Source: Pseudomonas sp. GD04019
Lineage (GTDB): Bacteria; Pseudomonadota; Gammaproteobacteria; Pseudomonadales; Pseudomonadaceae
Direction of reading: 5' to 3'
Assembly (NCBI RefSeq): GCF_029837695.1
Contig: NZ_JAOEEA010000007.1
Span: forward strand, 186,001-250,000
Length of the DNA: 64,000 bases
Shown: one piece after another, positions 1 through 11,551 of the stretch
Layout of the letters: every line of letters starts with the position of its first letter
Position numbering within the stretch: position 1 is the stretch's first letter
The notes under the pieces: model-generated
Databases searched by the model: none
Told to the model about the DNA's origin: nothing
The model's input: the letters and a program-made list of their open reading frames with translations, nothing else
Made by a program: the position numbers and the translations under genes

Positions 1-102
1 GAGCACCAGGTTGGCGCCGGCCTCGGCCAGCTTGAGGGCGATGCCCAGACCGATGCCGCTGGTGGAGCCGGTGACCAGGGCGGTCTTGCCTTGCAGATTC
101 AT
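1..102 (-). CDS. bdhA: 3-hydroxybutyrate dehydrogenase (SDR), N-terminal part only
   Basis: Only the first 34 codons are in the window; the gene continues past the left edge. The start ATG (complement of 100-102) follows an AGGAG ribosome binding site. The protein opens MNLQGKTALVTGSTSGIGLG, the Rossmann TGxxxGIG dinucleotide-binding motif of short-chain dehydrogenases, in the form typical of D-3-hydroxybutyrate dehydrogenases (3-hydroxybutyrate + NAD to acetoacetate). The assignment leans on context: a GntP-type permease, a porin and a sigma-54 activator lie upstream on the same strand, matching the Pseudomonas bdhA-permease-hbcR arrangement. Another SDR is possible from so short a fragment. 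Confidence 0.7.
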   Translation of the reverse strand, partial: MNLQGKTALVTGSTSGIGLGIALKLAEAGANLVL

Positions 103-120
103 ATGCTTCTCCTGTTGCAC

Positions 121-138
121 GGGCCGCCTCGGCGGCCC
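121..138. repeat. Short GC-rich hairpin between bdhA and the permease
   Basis: Two perfect 8-bp arms, GGGCCGCC and GGCGGCCC, flank a 2-nt gap. The hairpin lies in the 64-nt gap between the permease stop and the bdhA start, followed at 150-166 by a half-copy of the CCCGCCCTA-type repeat seen again near 4650 and 17980. It has no T-tract, so it is more likely an RNA-stabilising or attenuating structure than a full terminator. Confidence 0.5.
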
Positions 139-166
139 GGTCGCGGGCCATACCCGCCCTATACGG

Positions 167-1558
167 TTAGACGATGCCGGTGGCGTAGAACACGCCGATC
201 ACGACGAACACCGCCAGGGTCTTGATCAGGGTAATACCGAAGATGTCCTTGTACGCCTCGCGGTGGGTCAGGCCGGTCACCGCCAGCAGGGTGATCACCG
301 CGCCGTTGTGCGGCAGGGTGTCCATGCCGCCGGACGCCATCGAGGCCACGCGGTGCAGCACTTCCAGCGGGATGTTGGCGGCGTTGGCAGCGGCGATGAA
401 AGTATCGGACATGGCCGCCAGGGCGATGCTCATGCCGCCCGAGGCCGAGCCGGTGATGCCGGCCAGCAGGGTGACGGTGACCGCCTCGTTGACCAGCGGA
501 TTGGGGATGTTCTTCAGCGCATCGGCCAGCACCAGGAAGCCGGGCAGGGAGGCGATCACCGCGCCGAAACCGTATTCCGAGGCGGTGTTCATCGACGCCA
601 GCAGGGCGCCGCCGACCGCGGTCTTGGTACCTTCGGCCAGCTTGGCCTTGATCGCGCGGAAGCCGCAGATCAGCACCAGCAGGATGCCCAGCAGCAGCGC
701 CGCCTGCACGGCCCAGATGCCGGTCAGCTTGGCCACTTCGCTGGTCACCGGCTGCGCCATGCCGGCCAGCTGCAGGCTGTGGGTCTTGCCGTAGACCAGC
801 GGAATCCAGCGGGTGAACAGCAGGTTGGCCACGCCGACCAGGATTAGCGGCGACAGCGCCAGCCAGGGGTTGGGCAGGGCGATGTCCTCGGCGGTTTCCG
901 GCTCGTTGCGCAGCTCGGTGCCGTAGCCCTCGCCATTGCGCTTGGCTTTGTTCAGCTGGCGGTTGAGGTAGAACATACCGACGCTGAACACGAACAGGGT
1001 GCCGATCACGCCCAGCCAGGGCGCCGCCCAGGAGGTGGTGCCGAAGAAGGCGGTGGGGATGATGTTCTGGATCTGCGGGGTGCCGGGCAGGGCGTCCATG
1101 GTGAAGCTGAACGCGCCGAGGGCGATGGTGGCCGGGATCAGGCGCTTGGGAATGTCGCTCTGGCGGAACATTTCGGCGGCGAACGGGTACACGGCGAACA
1201 CCACCACGAACAGCGACACGCCGCCGTAGGTGAGCAGGGCGCAGACCAGCACGATCACCAGCATGGCCTGGCCGGTGCCGAGCAGGCGAATGGCGGCCGC
1301 GACGATGGAGCGCGAGAAGCCGGACAGCTCGATCAGCTTGCCGAACACGGCACCGAGCAGGAATACCGGGAAGTACAGCTTGATGAAGCCGACCATCTTC
1401 TCCATGAACACGCCGGTGAAGGCGGGCGCCACGGCGGACGGGTCGGTGAGCAGCACGGCGCCGAGGGCGGCGATGGGGGCGAAGAGGATGACGCTGTAGC
1501 CGCGATAGGCGGCCAGCATCAGCAGGGCAAGGGCCGCGAGGGCGATGATTACGCTCAT
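167..1558 (-). CDS. GntP-family permease, probable 3-hydroxybutyrate (short hydroxy acid) transporter
   Basis: A 463-residue, very hydrophobic inner-membrane protein with about a dozen predicted membrane segments and the GntP-family layout: an N-terminal helix, a conserved LLTYGGVSLFVVVF segment near residue 110, and a TMDALPGTPQ segment near residue 155. The family takes up gluconate and related hydroxy acids by proton symport. The ATG at 1558 is preceded by AGGAG. It lies between the porin gene and bdhA on one strand, consistent with outer-membrane entry, inner-membrane uptake and oxidation of 3-hydroxybutyrate. The substrate is inferred from context only. Confidence 0.8.
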   Translation of the reverse strand: MSVIIALAALALLMLAAYRGYSVILFAPIAALGAVLLTDPSAVAPAFTGVFMEKMVGFIKLYFPVFLLGAVFGKLIELSGFSRSIVAAAIRLLGTGQAMLVIVLVCALLTYGGVSLFVVVFAVYPFAAEMFRQSDIPKRLIPATIALGAFSFTMDALPGTPQIQNIIPTAFFGTTSWAAPWLGVIGTLFVFSVGMFYLNRQLNKAKRNGEGYGTELRNEPETAEDIALPNPWLALSPLILVGVANLLFTRWIPLVYGKTHSLQLAGMAQPVTSEVAKLTGIWAVQAALLLGILLVLICGFRAIKAKLAEGTKTAVGGALLASMNTASEYGFGAVIASLPGFLVLADALKNIPNPLVNEAVTVTLLAGITGSASGGMSIALAAMSDTFIAAANAANIPLEVLHRVASMASGGMDTLPHNGAVITLLAVTGLTHREAYKDIFGITLIKTLAVFVVIGVFYATGIV

Positions 1559-1640
1559 GGAGCTGTCTCCTGTGCTGCGGCGTGGCGTGCACGCGCAGCG
1601 ATATTGTTGTCTTGGGTCACGTCGGGGGCTGGCTGGTTCA

Positions 1641-2897
1641 TCACCAGAGCGGCAGCACGTAACTGAGGATCAGGCGGTTCTCGTCCAGGTCATTGCCGAA
1701 GTGGCTCGAACGCAGCGTGGCGTTACGCCATTTGACGCCCAAGTTCTTCAGCGGGCCGTCCTGGAACACGTAGGCGATGTCGGTGTTGCGTTCCCACTCC
1801 TTGCCCTCCGGCGAGCCTGCGCCCAGCTCGATGTTGTCGCCGGACAGGTAGCGGGTCATGAAGGTCAGGCCGGGGATGCCGACGGCGGCGAAGTTGTAGT
1901 CGTAGCGCGCCTGCCAGGAACGTTCCTCGGCGTTGGCGAAGTCGCCGATCTGCACGAAGTTGACCAGGAAGGCGTCAGTGCCGCCGATGTAGGCGAAGCC
2001 GGTGTCGCCGCTCATGCGCTGGTAGCCGAGACCGAAGGCATGGCCGCCGAGGCCGTAGGTGAACATGGCGCCGAGGGCGCGGTTGTCGACGTTGCTGCGG
2101 CCGTCGTCGTCGGAGCGGGCGAAGCGCAGGTCACTCTTCAGCGACTGGCCGTCGCCGAGCGGCAGCAGGTGGGTCAGGTTGACGATGTGTTGGTCGTAGA
2201 GCTTGTCCAGCTTGGCGTAGCTGTAGCCAGTGGTGAGCTGGTCGTTCCACTTGTAGCTGGCGCCGGCGAAGTCGAAGCGGTCGCTGGTCGAACTGGCGGC
2301 TATGCCCTTGGCGCCGCCAGTGGTCACGCTCATGTCCTCGCTGTCGGAGGAGTCGCGCTGGCTGACCTGGCGCAGCTGGCCGGCATCGAGGGTTAGGCCG
2401 GCGATGTCGGTGGAGTTCAGGTGCGCGCCACGGAAAGTCTGCGGCTGCAGGCGCGAGTCGTTGGCCAGCACGGTGGGCAGCTTGGGCAGCAGGGTGCCGA
2501 CCTTGAGCACGCTGGCGCCGGTCTTGAACTTGGCGGTCAGGCCCAGCTCGCCGTATTCGTCCTGGGCGCCGTCGACCTTCTCCTTGTCGCGGGGCAGCAG
2601 GCCGGAGCCGGCGCGGTCGGGGCTGGAGTCCAGTTTGACGCCGAGCATGCCGAGGGCGTCGACGCCGAAGCCGATGGTGCCTTCGGTGTAGCCGGATTCG
2701 TAGCGCAGGAGGAAGCCCTGGGCCCATTCGTCCTGCTTGGACTGGGCGGCACCGTCCTGGCGGAAATCGCGGTTGAAGTAGAAGTTGCGCAGTTCCAGGC
2801 TGGCTTTGCCATCTTCGAGAAAGGCGGCCTGGCTGGGCGTGCAGACACCGCCGAGGGCGGCGAGGGCAACGGCATGGCTGAGCGAGAGTTTGCTCAC
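1641..2897 (-). CDS. OprD-family outer-membrane porin
   Basis: The chosen start is GTG at 2897, seven bases after an AGGAG; the frame stays open further upstream, but the peptide from here begins with a clear signal sequence ending near TPSQA, followed by AFLEDGKASLELRNFYFNRD, the usual N terminus of mature OprD porins. It is 418 residues, the family norm, ending in an aromatic C terminus (YVLPLW) as beta-barrel proteins do. OprD paralogues in Pseudomonas are substrate-specific channels for small carboxylates or amino acids. Lying directly downstream of a sigma-54 promoter and ahead of the permease and bdhA, it probably admits 3-hydroxybutyrate or a similar acid. Confidence 0.88.
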   Translation of the reverse strand: MSKLSLSHAVALAALGGVCTPSQAAFLEDGKASLELRNFYFNRDFRQDGAAQSKQDEWAQGFLLRYESGYTEGTIGFGVDALGMLGVKLDSSPDRAGSGLLPRDKEKVDGAQDEYGELGLTAKFKTGASVLKVGTLLPKLPTVLANDSRLQPQTFRGAHLNSTDIAGLTLDAGQLRQVSQRDSSDSEDMSVTTGGAKGIAASSTSDRFDFAGASYKWNDQLTTGYSYAKLDKLYDQHIVNLTHLLPLGDGQSLKSDLRFARSDDDGRSNVDNRALGAMFTYGLGGHAFGLGYQRMSGDTGFAYIGGTDAFLVNFVQIGDFANAEERSWQARYDYNFAAVGIPGLTFMTRYLSGDNIELGAGSPEGKEWERNTDIAYVFQDGPLKNLGVKWRNATLRSSHFGNDLDENRLILSYVLPLW

Positions 2898-3023
2898 GGA
2901 GTATCTCCTGGCGCGGCGCCGTGGCGAACGAGGACGGTGCAGGTTCGTCCCTGGAGCGAAGTTCGCACTACGTGCAGCGGTATTGTTGTTATTGGGGCTG
3001 CGGACTGGCCGCGCAGGACCTAT

Positions 3024-3039
3024 AGCCAGTTCTGTGCCA
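3024..3039 (-). promoter_or_regulatory. Sigma-54 (-24/-12) promoter of the porin operon
   Basis: On the minus strand the sequence TGGCACAGAACTGGCT fits the RpoN consensus TGGCAC-N5-TTGC[AT], with the invariant GG and GC exactly ten bases apart and one mismatch in the -12 element. It lies about 127 nt upstream of the porin GTG, and the adjacent gene encodes a GAFTGA-containing sigma-54 activator. Confidence 0.72.
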
Positions 3040-3104
3040 ATAACGTAGGAGATTGATTTATAAGGATTTATTGATTTTTCTAGGTAAGCCTTGGGCGACG
3101 CTTG

Positions 3105-3118
3105 TCTCTTGTTGGAGA
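3105..3118. promoter_or_regulatory. Operator-like site, promoter-proximal, for the sigma-54 activator
   Basis: TCTC-TTGTTG-GAGA, an inverted repeat sharing arm sequence and 6-nt spacing with the stronger site at 3168-3193. It is about 70 bp upstream of the -24 element. Inferred to be an upstream activator binding site for the Fis-type HTH of the neighbouring regulator. Confidence 0.5.
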
Positions 3119-3167
3119 AAAGCGATGCGGGATCTCCAGTCGGGCCCCAGTGAATCCCGTCCGTAGC

Positions 3168-3193
3168 GACAAATCTCTGATTGGAGATTTGTC
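3168..3193. promoter_or_regulatory. Operator-like perfect palindrome, probable enhancer site
   Basis: Perfect 10-bp arms GACAAATCTC and GAGATTTGTC separated by six bases. The core TCTC-N6-GAGA recurs at 3105-3118, centre-to-centre 69 bp. The site is about 140 bp upstream of the sigma-54 promoter, a usual enhancer distance, and begins just after the stop of the activator gene. It could also act as a weak terminator of that gene, but there is no T-tract. Confidence 0.6.
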
Positions 3194-3199
3194 TCCGAA

Positions 3200-4615
<1,416 letters not shown>

Positions 4616-4640
4616 CGGCGTCCTTGTTGAGTGAATGGTT

Positions 4641-4696
4641 TCGCGGGTTGCACCCGCCCTACGGTTCGGCTCGTGTAGGGCGGGTGAAACCCGCGT
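4641..4696. repeat. Inverted repeat of the GTAGGGCGGGTG type
   Basis: Arms CGCGGGTTGCACCCGCCCTA (from 4642) and TAGGGCGGGTGAAACCCGCG (ending 4695) pair almost perfectly around a short spacer. Half-copies of the same motif occur at about 150-166 and 17978-17991. It fills the gap between the activator gene and liuE and may serve as a transcription-attenuating hairpin. Confidence 0.7.
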
Positions 4697-4701
4697 ATGT
4701 C

Positions 4702-5601
4702 TTACACGCTCAAGCGGGCGCGCGCTACCCGCGAGCCATTGGCGCGGCCAAGCACGTCGCAGATGCGCGCGCCGGCGTCGATCAGTTGGTCCATGTCGAT
4801 CCCGGTATGGATGCCCAGGCCCTGGAGCAGGTAGAGCACGTCCTCGGTGGCGACGTTGCCGGTGGCGCCCTTGGCGTAGGGGCAGCCGCCGAGGCCTGCG
4901 ACCGAGCTGTCGAACACGGCGATGCCTTCCAAGAGGCTCGCATAGATGTTGGCCAGGGCCTGGCCGTAGGTGTCGTGGAAGTGCCCGGCCAGTTTGTCAC
5001 GCGGGATATCGCGACCGACCACCTCGAACATGGTGCGGGTCTTGCCGGCGGTGCCGGTGCCGATGGTGTCGCCGAGGGACACCTCGTAGCAGCCCATGGC
5101 GAACAGCTCGCGCGCCACAGCGGCGACCTGCTCGGGTGCCACTTCGCCCTCGTAGGGGCAGCCGAGTACGCAGGAGACATAGCCGCGCACGCTGATGCCG
5201 TGGGCCTTGGCCGCTTCCATCACCGGCACGAAGCGCTCCAGGCTCTCGGCGATGGAGCAGTTGATATTGCGCTGGGAGAAAGCCTCGGAGGCGGCGGCGA
5301 ACACCGCCACTTCCTTCACCCCGGCCTCGACCGCGGCCTCGAAGCCCTTGAGGTTGGGGGTGAGGGCGCCGTAGACCACGCCGGGCTTGTACTGGATGCC
5401 GGCGAATACCTCGGCGCTGCCGGCCATCTGCGGCACCCACTTGGGCGAGACGAAGCTGCCCACCTCGATATAGCTCAGGCCGGCGGCGCTCAGGTCGTCG
5501 GTTAGGCGCACCTTGTCGGCCACGCTGATCGGCTGTTTCTCGTTCTGCAGGCCGTCGCGCGGGCCGACTTCGACCAGGCGGACGTGTTGCGGCAGGTTCA
5601 T
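4702..5601 (-). CDS. liuE: Hydroxymethylglutaryl-CoA lyase
   Basis: Cleaves HMG-CoA to acetyl-CoA and acetoacetate, the last step of leucine degradation. The start used is ATG 5601 ([20 protein letters not shown]), preceded by AGGGAG; an in-frame ATG eight codons earlier would add an untypical extension. The 299-residue protein carries the DRE-TIM metallolyase opening [12 protein letters not shown], the metal-binding [11 protein letters not shown] segment, and a conserved cysteine in the [14 protein letters not shown] loop, all catalytic hallmarks. It is the distal gene of the liu cluster and is separated from liuD by about 160 nt filled with inverted repeats. Confidence 0.93.
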   Translation of the reverse strand: MNLPQHVRLVEVGPRDGLQNEKQPISVADKVRLTDDLSAAGLSYIEVGSFVSPKWVPQMAGSAEVFAGIQYKPGVVYGALTPNLKGFEAAVEAGVKEVAVFAAASEAFSQRNINCSIAESLERFVPVMEAAKAHGISVRGYVSCVLGCPYEGEVAPEQVAAVARELFAMGCYEVSLGDTIGTGTAGKTRTMFEVVGRDIPRDKLAGHFHDTYGQALANIYASLLEGIAVFDSSVAGLGGCPYAKGATGNVATEDVLYLLQGLGIHTGIDMDQLIDAGARICDVLGRANGSRVARARLSV

Positions 5602-5614
5602 CGGTGTTCTCCCT

Positions 5615-5640
5615 GGTGGAAACACTGCGCGGTTTCCACC
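5615..5640. repeat. Short inverted repeat upstream of liuE
   Basis: Perfect 9-bp arms GGTGGAAAC and GTTTCCACC with an 8-nt spacer, just upstream of the liuE ribosome binding site. Function is unknown; it could be an RNA hairpin affecting liuE expression. Confidence 0.5.
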
Positions 5641-5679
5641 CTACATAAATCGTGTGCGCCGATATTGAGGCATAGGGCG

Positions 5680-5760
5680 GTAGGGTGGATGTCGCCTTCT
5701 ACATCCACCAGCCTTCAGCGCGAGCCTGACGGTGGACATAAAAAGCGATGTCTACCCTAC
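5680..5760. repeat. 81-bp imperfect inverted-repeat element between liuD and liuE
   Basis: The left arm (5680-5709, beginning GTAGGGTGGATGTCG) and right arm (5731-5760, ending GATGTCTACCCTAC) are reverse complements at most positions. The element ends two bases from the liuD stop. Its size and symmetry suggest a small non-autonomous palindromic repeat rather than a terminator. Confidence 0.65.
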
Positions 5761-5762
5761 GC

Positions 5763-7712
5763 TCAGGCCCCTTCCAGCTCTACCAGTGCGGCACCTTCGC
5801 TGACCATGTCGCCTTCGCCACAGTACAGCGCCTTGACCGTGCCGGCGTGGGGCGCGCGGATGCTGTGTTCCATTTTCATGGCTTCCAGCACCACCAGGGC
5901 CTGGCCGGCTTCCACGGCCTGGCCGGCTTCGACCAGCACGCGCACGATACTGCCGTTCATCGGTGCCGTCAGCCCGCCGTGCTGGGCGTGGCTGGCTTCG
6001 GCCTCGGCGATTGGGTCGACGCGACGTACCTCGTGCAGGCGGCCTTGCCATTCCAGATAGAGCGCATCGCCCCGGCGGATTGCCCGGTGCGCGCGGCGCA
6101 GGCCGTCCTGCTCGGTCCACAGCTGCTCGCCCTGCAGGCGCAATTGTGCCGGGCCGCGCAGGTGCACGGTATGGCGCTGCTCGCCGCAGGCGAGGTGCAT
6201 ATCGGTTTCCGCCGCCAACCCTGCGCGCCAGCCGCTGCTGGTGGCCCAGGGCGAGTGATAGTCCTCGTGGCTACGGCGCGGCGCTTCGCTGTGCAGCCAG
6301 GCCTCGGCGGCCAACTGCCAGAACTCGGTCGGCAGTTCGGCCACGGCCGGCAGCAGTTGTTCCTGGTGACGGGCGATAAAGCCGGTGTCCAGTTCCGCGT
6401 TGGCGAAGGCCGGATGGGCCAGCACACGACGCAGGAAGGGCAGGTTGCTGGCGAAGCCGCCGACAGCGGTTTCTTCCAACATGGCCAGCAGACGCTGGCG
6501 AGCCTGTTCGCGGTCCTCGCCCCAGGCGACCAGCTTGGCCAGCATCGGGTCGTAGAAGGGCGAGACGGTATCGCCCTCGGCCACACCGCTGTCTACCCGG
6601 CGGCCTTCACCAGCAGCCGGTTCGCGATACAGCTTGAGGTCGCCGGAGGCGGGCAGGAAGTCGTGATCGGTGTCCTCGGCATACAGGCGAACCTCGATGG
6701 CGTGGCCATTCAGCGGCACCTGAGCCTGGGTGATCGGCAGCGCCTCGCCGCGGGCCACGCGGATCTGCCAGGCCACCAGGTCGAGGCCGGTGATGGCTTC
6801 GGTGACTGGGTGCTCGACCTGCAGGCGGGTATTCATCTCCATAAAGAAGAACTGGCCGCGGGCATCGAGCAGGAACTCCACGGTGCCGGCGCCGACATAG
6901 CCGATGGCCTGGGCAGCCTTGACCGCCGCCTCGCCCATCGCGCGGCGCAGCTCGGGGCTCAGGCCGGGGGCCGGGGCTTCCTCGACCACCTTCTGGTGGC
7001 GGCGCTGGATCGAACAGTCGCGTTCGTTGAGGTACAGGCAGTTGCCGTGGTTGTCGGCGAATACCTGGATCTCCACGTGGCGCGGCTGCAGCACGTATTT
7101 CTCCACCAGCATGCGCGAGTCGCCGAAGGCGGACTGGGCTTCGCGCTGGGCGGATTCCAGGGTCTCTGCCAGCTCGGCTTCGCGCTCGACCACCTTCATG
7201 CCCTTGCCACCGCCACCGGCGGCGGCCTTGAGCAGCACCGGGTAGCCGATGCGTTCGGCGGCGACGCGGAAGGTTTCCACGTCCTGCGCCTCGCCGTGGT
7301 AGCCGGGCACCAGCGGTACGCCGGCATCTTCCATCAGCGCCTTGGCGGCGGACTTGCTGCCCATGGCGTCGATGGCGGAGGCGGGCGGGCCGAGGAAGAC
7401 CAGGCCGGCGGCCTCGATGGCGCGTGCGAAACCGGCGTTCTCGGAAAGGAAGCCGTAGCCCGGATGGATTGCCTGGGCGCCGCTGGCCTTGGCCGCTGCG
7501 ATGATCTTGTCGACCAGCAGATAGCTGTCGGCCGGCTTGGCGCCGCCGAGGTTCACCGCCATATCGGCTTCACGCACATGGCGGGCGCCTGCGTCGATGG
7601 CGCTGTGCACGGCCACGGTCTTCAGACCCTGGGCCTTGGCGGTACGCATCACCCGGCAGGCGATCTCGCCACGGTTGGCGACCAGCAGGGTGTCGATGTG
7701 CTTGCGGCTCAT
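5763..7712 (-). CDS. liuD: Methylcrotonyl-CoA carboxylase, biotin-containing alpha subunit
   Basis: Carries biotin carboxylase and biotin carrier functions: ATP-dependent carboxylation of biotin, then delivery to the LiuB carboxyltransferase, converting 3-methylcrotonyl-CoA to 3-methylglutaconyl-CoA. The 649-residue protein starts with the biotin carboxylase fold (LLVANRGEIACRVMRTAK), the glycine-rich ATP loop KAAAGGGGKGMKVV and the EMNTRLQVEHPVTE active-site block, and ends with a lipoyl-like domain whose EAMKMEH motif holds the biotinylated lysine. ATG 7712 overlaps the liuC stop by four bases, indicating translational coupling. Confidence 0.95.
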   Translation of the reverse strand: MSRKHIDTLLVANRGEIACRVMRTAKAQGLKTVAVHSAIDAGARHVREADMAVNLGGAKPADSYLLVDKIIAAAKASGAQAIHPGYGFLSENAGFARAIEAAGLVFLGPPASAIDAMGSKSAAKALMEDAGVPLVPGYHGEAQDVETFRVAAERIGYPVLLKAAAGGGGKGMKVVEREAELAETLESAQREAQSAFGDSRMLVEKYVLQPRHVEIQVFADNHGNCLYLNERDCSIQRRHQKVVEEAPAPGLSPELRRAMGEAAVKAAQAIGYVGAGTVEFLLDARGQFFFMEMNTRLQVEHPVTEAITGLDLVAWQIRVARGEALPITQAQVPLNGHAIEVRLYAEDTDHDFLPASGDLKLYREPAAGEGRRVDSGVAEGDTVSPFYDPMLAKLVAWGEDREQARQRLLAMLEETAVGGFASNLPFLRRVLAHPAFANAELDTGFIARHQEQLLPAVAELPTEFWQLAAEAWLHSEAPRRSHEDYHSPWATSSGWRAGLAAETDMHLACGEQRHTVHLRGPAQLRLQGEQLWTEQDGLRRAHRAIRRGDALYLEWQGRLHEVRRVDPIAEAEASHAQHGGLTAPMNGSIVRVLVEAGQAVEAGQALVVLEAMKMEHSIRAPHAGTVKALYCGEGDMVSEGAALVELEGA

Positions 7713-8509
7713 GCTTGCGGCTCCTGCCAGGCGGGCGTGCGTTTTTCCAGGAAGGCGTTGAGCCCCTCCTGGCCTTCCGGGCTGACGCGGATGCGGGCTA
7801 TGGCGTTCTCGGTGTAGCGGCGCAGCGCCGGGTTGAGCACGCCGCTGGCCACTTCGCGCAGCAGGTCCTTGCTGGCCTGCATGGCCTGCGGGCTGTTGAG
7901 CAGCAGATTGTTCACCCAGCCTTCGACCTGGGCGTCCAGTTCGGCGGCCGGGTAGGCCTCGGCCAGCAGGCCCAGCTCACGAGCGCGGCTACCGGAGAAA
8001 CGTTCGGCGGTCAGCGCATAACGGCGTGCGGCACGCTCGCCGAGGGCCTGGACCACGAAGGGACTGATCACTGCTGGGGCCAGGCCGATGCGTACTTCGG
8101 ACAGGCTGAATAGTGCGTCGTCGGCGCCGATGGCCATATCGCAGCAACTGACCAGGCCCACCGCACCACCGAAGGCCGCGCCCTGGACCACGGCCAGGGT
8201 CGGGATCTTCAAGCCGTTGAGGTTGTACATCAGCTCGGCCAGCTCACGGGCGTCATTCAGGTTGGCGTTGTAGTCGAGCTTGGCCGAGGCCTGCATCCAG
8301 GCCAGGTCGGCGCCGGCGGAGAAGTGCTTGCCGCGCCCGCGCAGCAGCAGGAAGCGCAAGGTCTTGTCGGCGGCGATTGCGTCGATGGCGAGGATCAGCT
8401 CGCGGATCATCTCGGCGTTGAAGGCGTTGTTCTTGTCCGGGCGGTTCAGCCACAGGGTGGCGAAGCCGCGCGGGTCTTTTTCCAGCTGTACGGTAGTGAA
8501 GTCGGTCAT
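7709..8509 (-). CDS. liuC: Methylglutaconyl-CoA hydratase (enoyl-CoA hydratase family)
   Basis: Hydrates 3-methylglutaconyl-CoA to HMG-CoA. A 266-residue crotonase-fold protein; ATG 8509 was chosen because the peptide then begins like the family (MTDFTTVQLEKDPRGFATLWLN without extension), whereas the longer open frame would translate the upstream palindromic repeat. The oxyanion-hole segment RGRGKHFSAGADLAWM and the GGAVGLVSCCDMAIG segment are intact. It overlaps liuD by four bases and is separated from liuB by a palindromic element. Confidence 0.92.
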   Translation of the reverse strand: MTDFTTVQLEKDPRGFATLWLNRPDKNNAFNAEMIRELILAIDAIAADKTLRFLLLRGRGKHFSAGADLAWMQASAKLDYNANLNDARELAELMYNLNGLKIPTLAVVQGAAFGGAVGLVSCCDMAIGADDALFSLSEVRIGLAPAVISPFVVQALGERAARRYALTAERFSGSRARELGLLAEAYPAAELDAQVEGWVNNLLLNSPQAMQASKDLLREVASGVLNPALRRYTENAIARIRVSPEGQEGLNAFLEKRTPAWQEPQA

Positions 8510-8535
8510 GACGGCTCCAGGAAACTCGGTTGTGC

Positions 8536-8629
8536 TCCCTCCCCGCCGGGAGAGGGTTGGGGTGAGGGTAGTGGGCGAGTTGCACATGGCATCCCTCACC
8601 CCCGGCCCCTCTCCCAGAGGGAGAGGGGA
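8536..8629. repeat. Palindromic element (family A) between liuC and liuB
   Basis: Two inverted copies of a REP-like unit, CCCTC(T)CCC-N4-GGGAGAGGG followed by TTGGGGTGAGGG or its complement, flank a short unique centre. The same unit recurs at 10268-10358, 13981-14096, 16509-16597, 26277-26361 and, inside a gene, 63806-63916. Confidence 0.85.
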
Positions 8630-8639
8630 GTCAAAAGCC

Positions 8640-10247
<1,608 letters not shown>

Positions 10248-10267
10248 GTATGCCTCGTATGCTTTTG

Positions 10268-10358
10268 CTCCCTCTCCCTCTGGGAGAGGGCTGGGGTGAG
10301 GGTGCTGGTCAGCGCTCCCTCATCCGCCCTTCGGGCACCTTCTCCCAGGGGGAGAAGG
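10268..10358. repeat. Palindromic element (family A) between liuB and liuA
   Basis: Left unit CCCTCTCCCTCTGGGAGAGG then CTGGGGTGAGGG; right unit is an inverted, slightly diverged copy ending CCCAGGGGGAGAAGG. The right unit carries the CATCCGCCCTTCGGG variant, also found in the copy at 26277-26361, so at least two subtypes of unit coexist. Confidence 0.85.
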
Positions 10359-10359
10359 A

Positions 10360-11523
10360 TTATTTCGTTTCGTTGTACAGCTCGCGGCCGATCAGCATGC
10401 GGCGGATCTCGCTGGTGCCGGCGCCGATCTCGTACAGCTTGGCGTCGCGCAGCAGGCGGCCGGCCGGGTATTCGTTGGTGTAGCCGTTGCCGCCGAGCAG
10501 CTGGATGGTGTCCAGCGCCATCTTGGTGGCCATTTCGGCGGTGTAGAGGATCACCGCCGCGGCGTCCTTGCGCGATTCCTCGCCGCGGTCGCAGGCCTTG
10601 GCCACGGTGTACAGGTAGGACTTGGAGGCGTTCATGCCGGCGTACATGTCGGCCAGCTTGCCCTGCACCAGCTGGAACTCGCCGATCGACTGCTTGAACT
10701 GCTGGCGCTCGTGCACGTAGGGCAGCACCACGTCCATGCAGGCGCTCATGATCCCGGTGGGGCCGCCGGAGAGCACGGTGCGCTCGTAGTCCAGGCCGCT
10801 CATCAGCACCGCCACGCCACGGCCTTCGCCGCCGAGAATGTTTTCTTCCGGCACTTCGCAGTCTTCGAACACCAGTTCGCAGGTGTTGGAGCCGCGCATG
10901 CCCAGCTTGTCGAGCTTCTGGTGGCGGGAGAAGCCCTTGTAGTCGCGCTCGACGATAAAGGCGGTCATGCCGCGCGAGCCGGCGTTGATGTCGGTCTTGG
11001 CGTAGATCACGTAGGTGTTGGCGTCGGGGCCGTTGGTGATCCACATCTTGTTGCCGTTGAGCACGTAGCGGTCGCCGCGTTTCTCGGCGCGCAGCTTCAT
11101 CGACACCACGTCGGAGCCGGCATTCGGCTCGCTCATGGCCAGGGCGCCGATGTGCTCGCCGGAGCACAGCTTGGGCAGGTACTTGGCCTTCTGCTCGTGG
11201 GTGCCGTTCTTGCGGATCTGGTTCAGGCACAGGTTGGAGTGGGCGCCGTAGGACAGGCCGACCGAGGCGCTGGCGCGGCTGATCTCTTCCATCGCTACCA
11301 CGTGGGCCAGGTAGCCCATGTTGGTGCCGCCGTATTCCTCTTCCACGGTCATGCCGAGCAGGCCCATGTCGCCGAACTTGCGCCACATGTCCATGGGGAA
11401 CTCGTTGTCGCGGTCGATCTGCGCCGCACGCGGGGCCAGCTCGGCCTGGGCGAACTGGTGCACCGAGTCGCGCAGCATGTCGATGGTCTCGCCGAGACCG
11501 AAGTTGAGGGTCGGGTAGCTCAT
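10360..11523 (-). CDS. liuA: Isovaleryl-CoA dehydrogenase
   Basis: FAD-dependent oxidation of isovaleryl-CoA to 3-methylcrotonyl-CoA, the first dedicated leucine step. The 387-residue protein has the acyl-CoA dehydrogenase fold with [16 protein letters not shown] and [19 protein letters not shown] segments. The sequence [14 protein letters not shown] places a glutamate where isovaleryl-CoA dehydrogenases keep their catalytic base, distinguishing it from most other acyl-CoA dehydrogenases. It is followed by [10 protein letters not shown] and the C-terminal [18 protein letters not shown]. It lies 28 nt downstream of liuR. Confidence 0.95.
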   Translation of the reverse strand: MSYPTLNFGLGETIDMLRDSVHQFAQAELAPRAAQIDRDNEFPMDMWRKFGDMGLLGMTVEEEYGGTNMGYLAHVVAMEEISRASASVGLSYGAHSNLCLNQIRKNGTHEQKAKYLPKLCSGEHIGALAMSEPNAGSDVVSMKLRAEKRGDRYVLNGNKMWITNGPDANTYVIYAKTDINAGSRGMTAFIVERDYKGFSRHQKLDKLGMRGSNTCELVFEDCEVPEENILGGEGRGVAVLMSGLDYERTVLSGGPTGIMSACMDVVLPYVHERQQFKQSIGEFQLVQGKLADMYAGMNASKSYLYTVAKACDRGEESRKDAAAVILYTAEMATKMALDTIQLLGGNGYTNEYPAGRLLRDAKLYEIGAGTSEIRRMLIGRELYNETK

Positions 11524-11551
11524 GGGGTCACCTGTGTCTTGTAGTTGTAAA

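Larger units (their letters stand above)
2898..3199 (-). promoter_or_regulatory. Intergenic control region of the porin-permease-bdhA operon
   Basis: This 302-nt stretch has no convincing gene. It contains the sigma-54 promoter (3024-3039) and two operator-like TCTC-N6-GAGA sites (3105-3118 and 3168-3193), listed separately. The region between 3045 and 3090 is AT-rich relative to its surroundings, which suits DNA bending between enhancer and promoter. Confidence 0.6.

Noticed and set aside
5748..7817. A 689-codon open frame antisense to liuD
   Set aside because: Same artefact; it shows no recognisable protein motif, while liuD on the other strand has all catalytic motifs.
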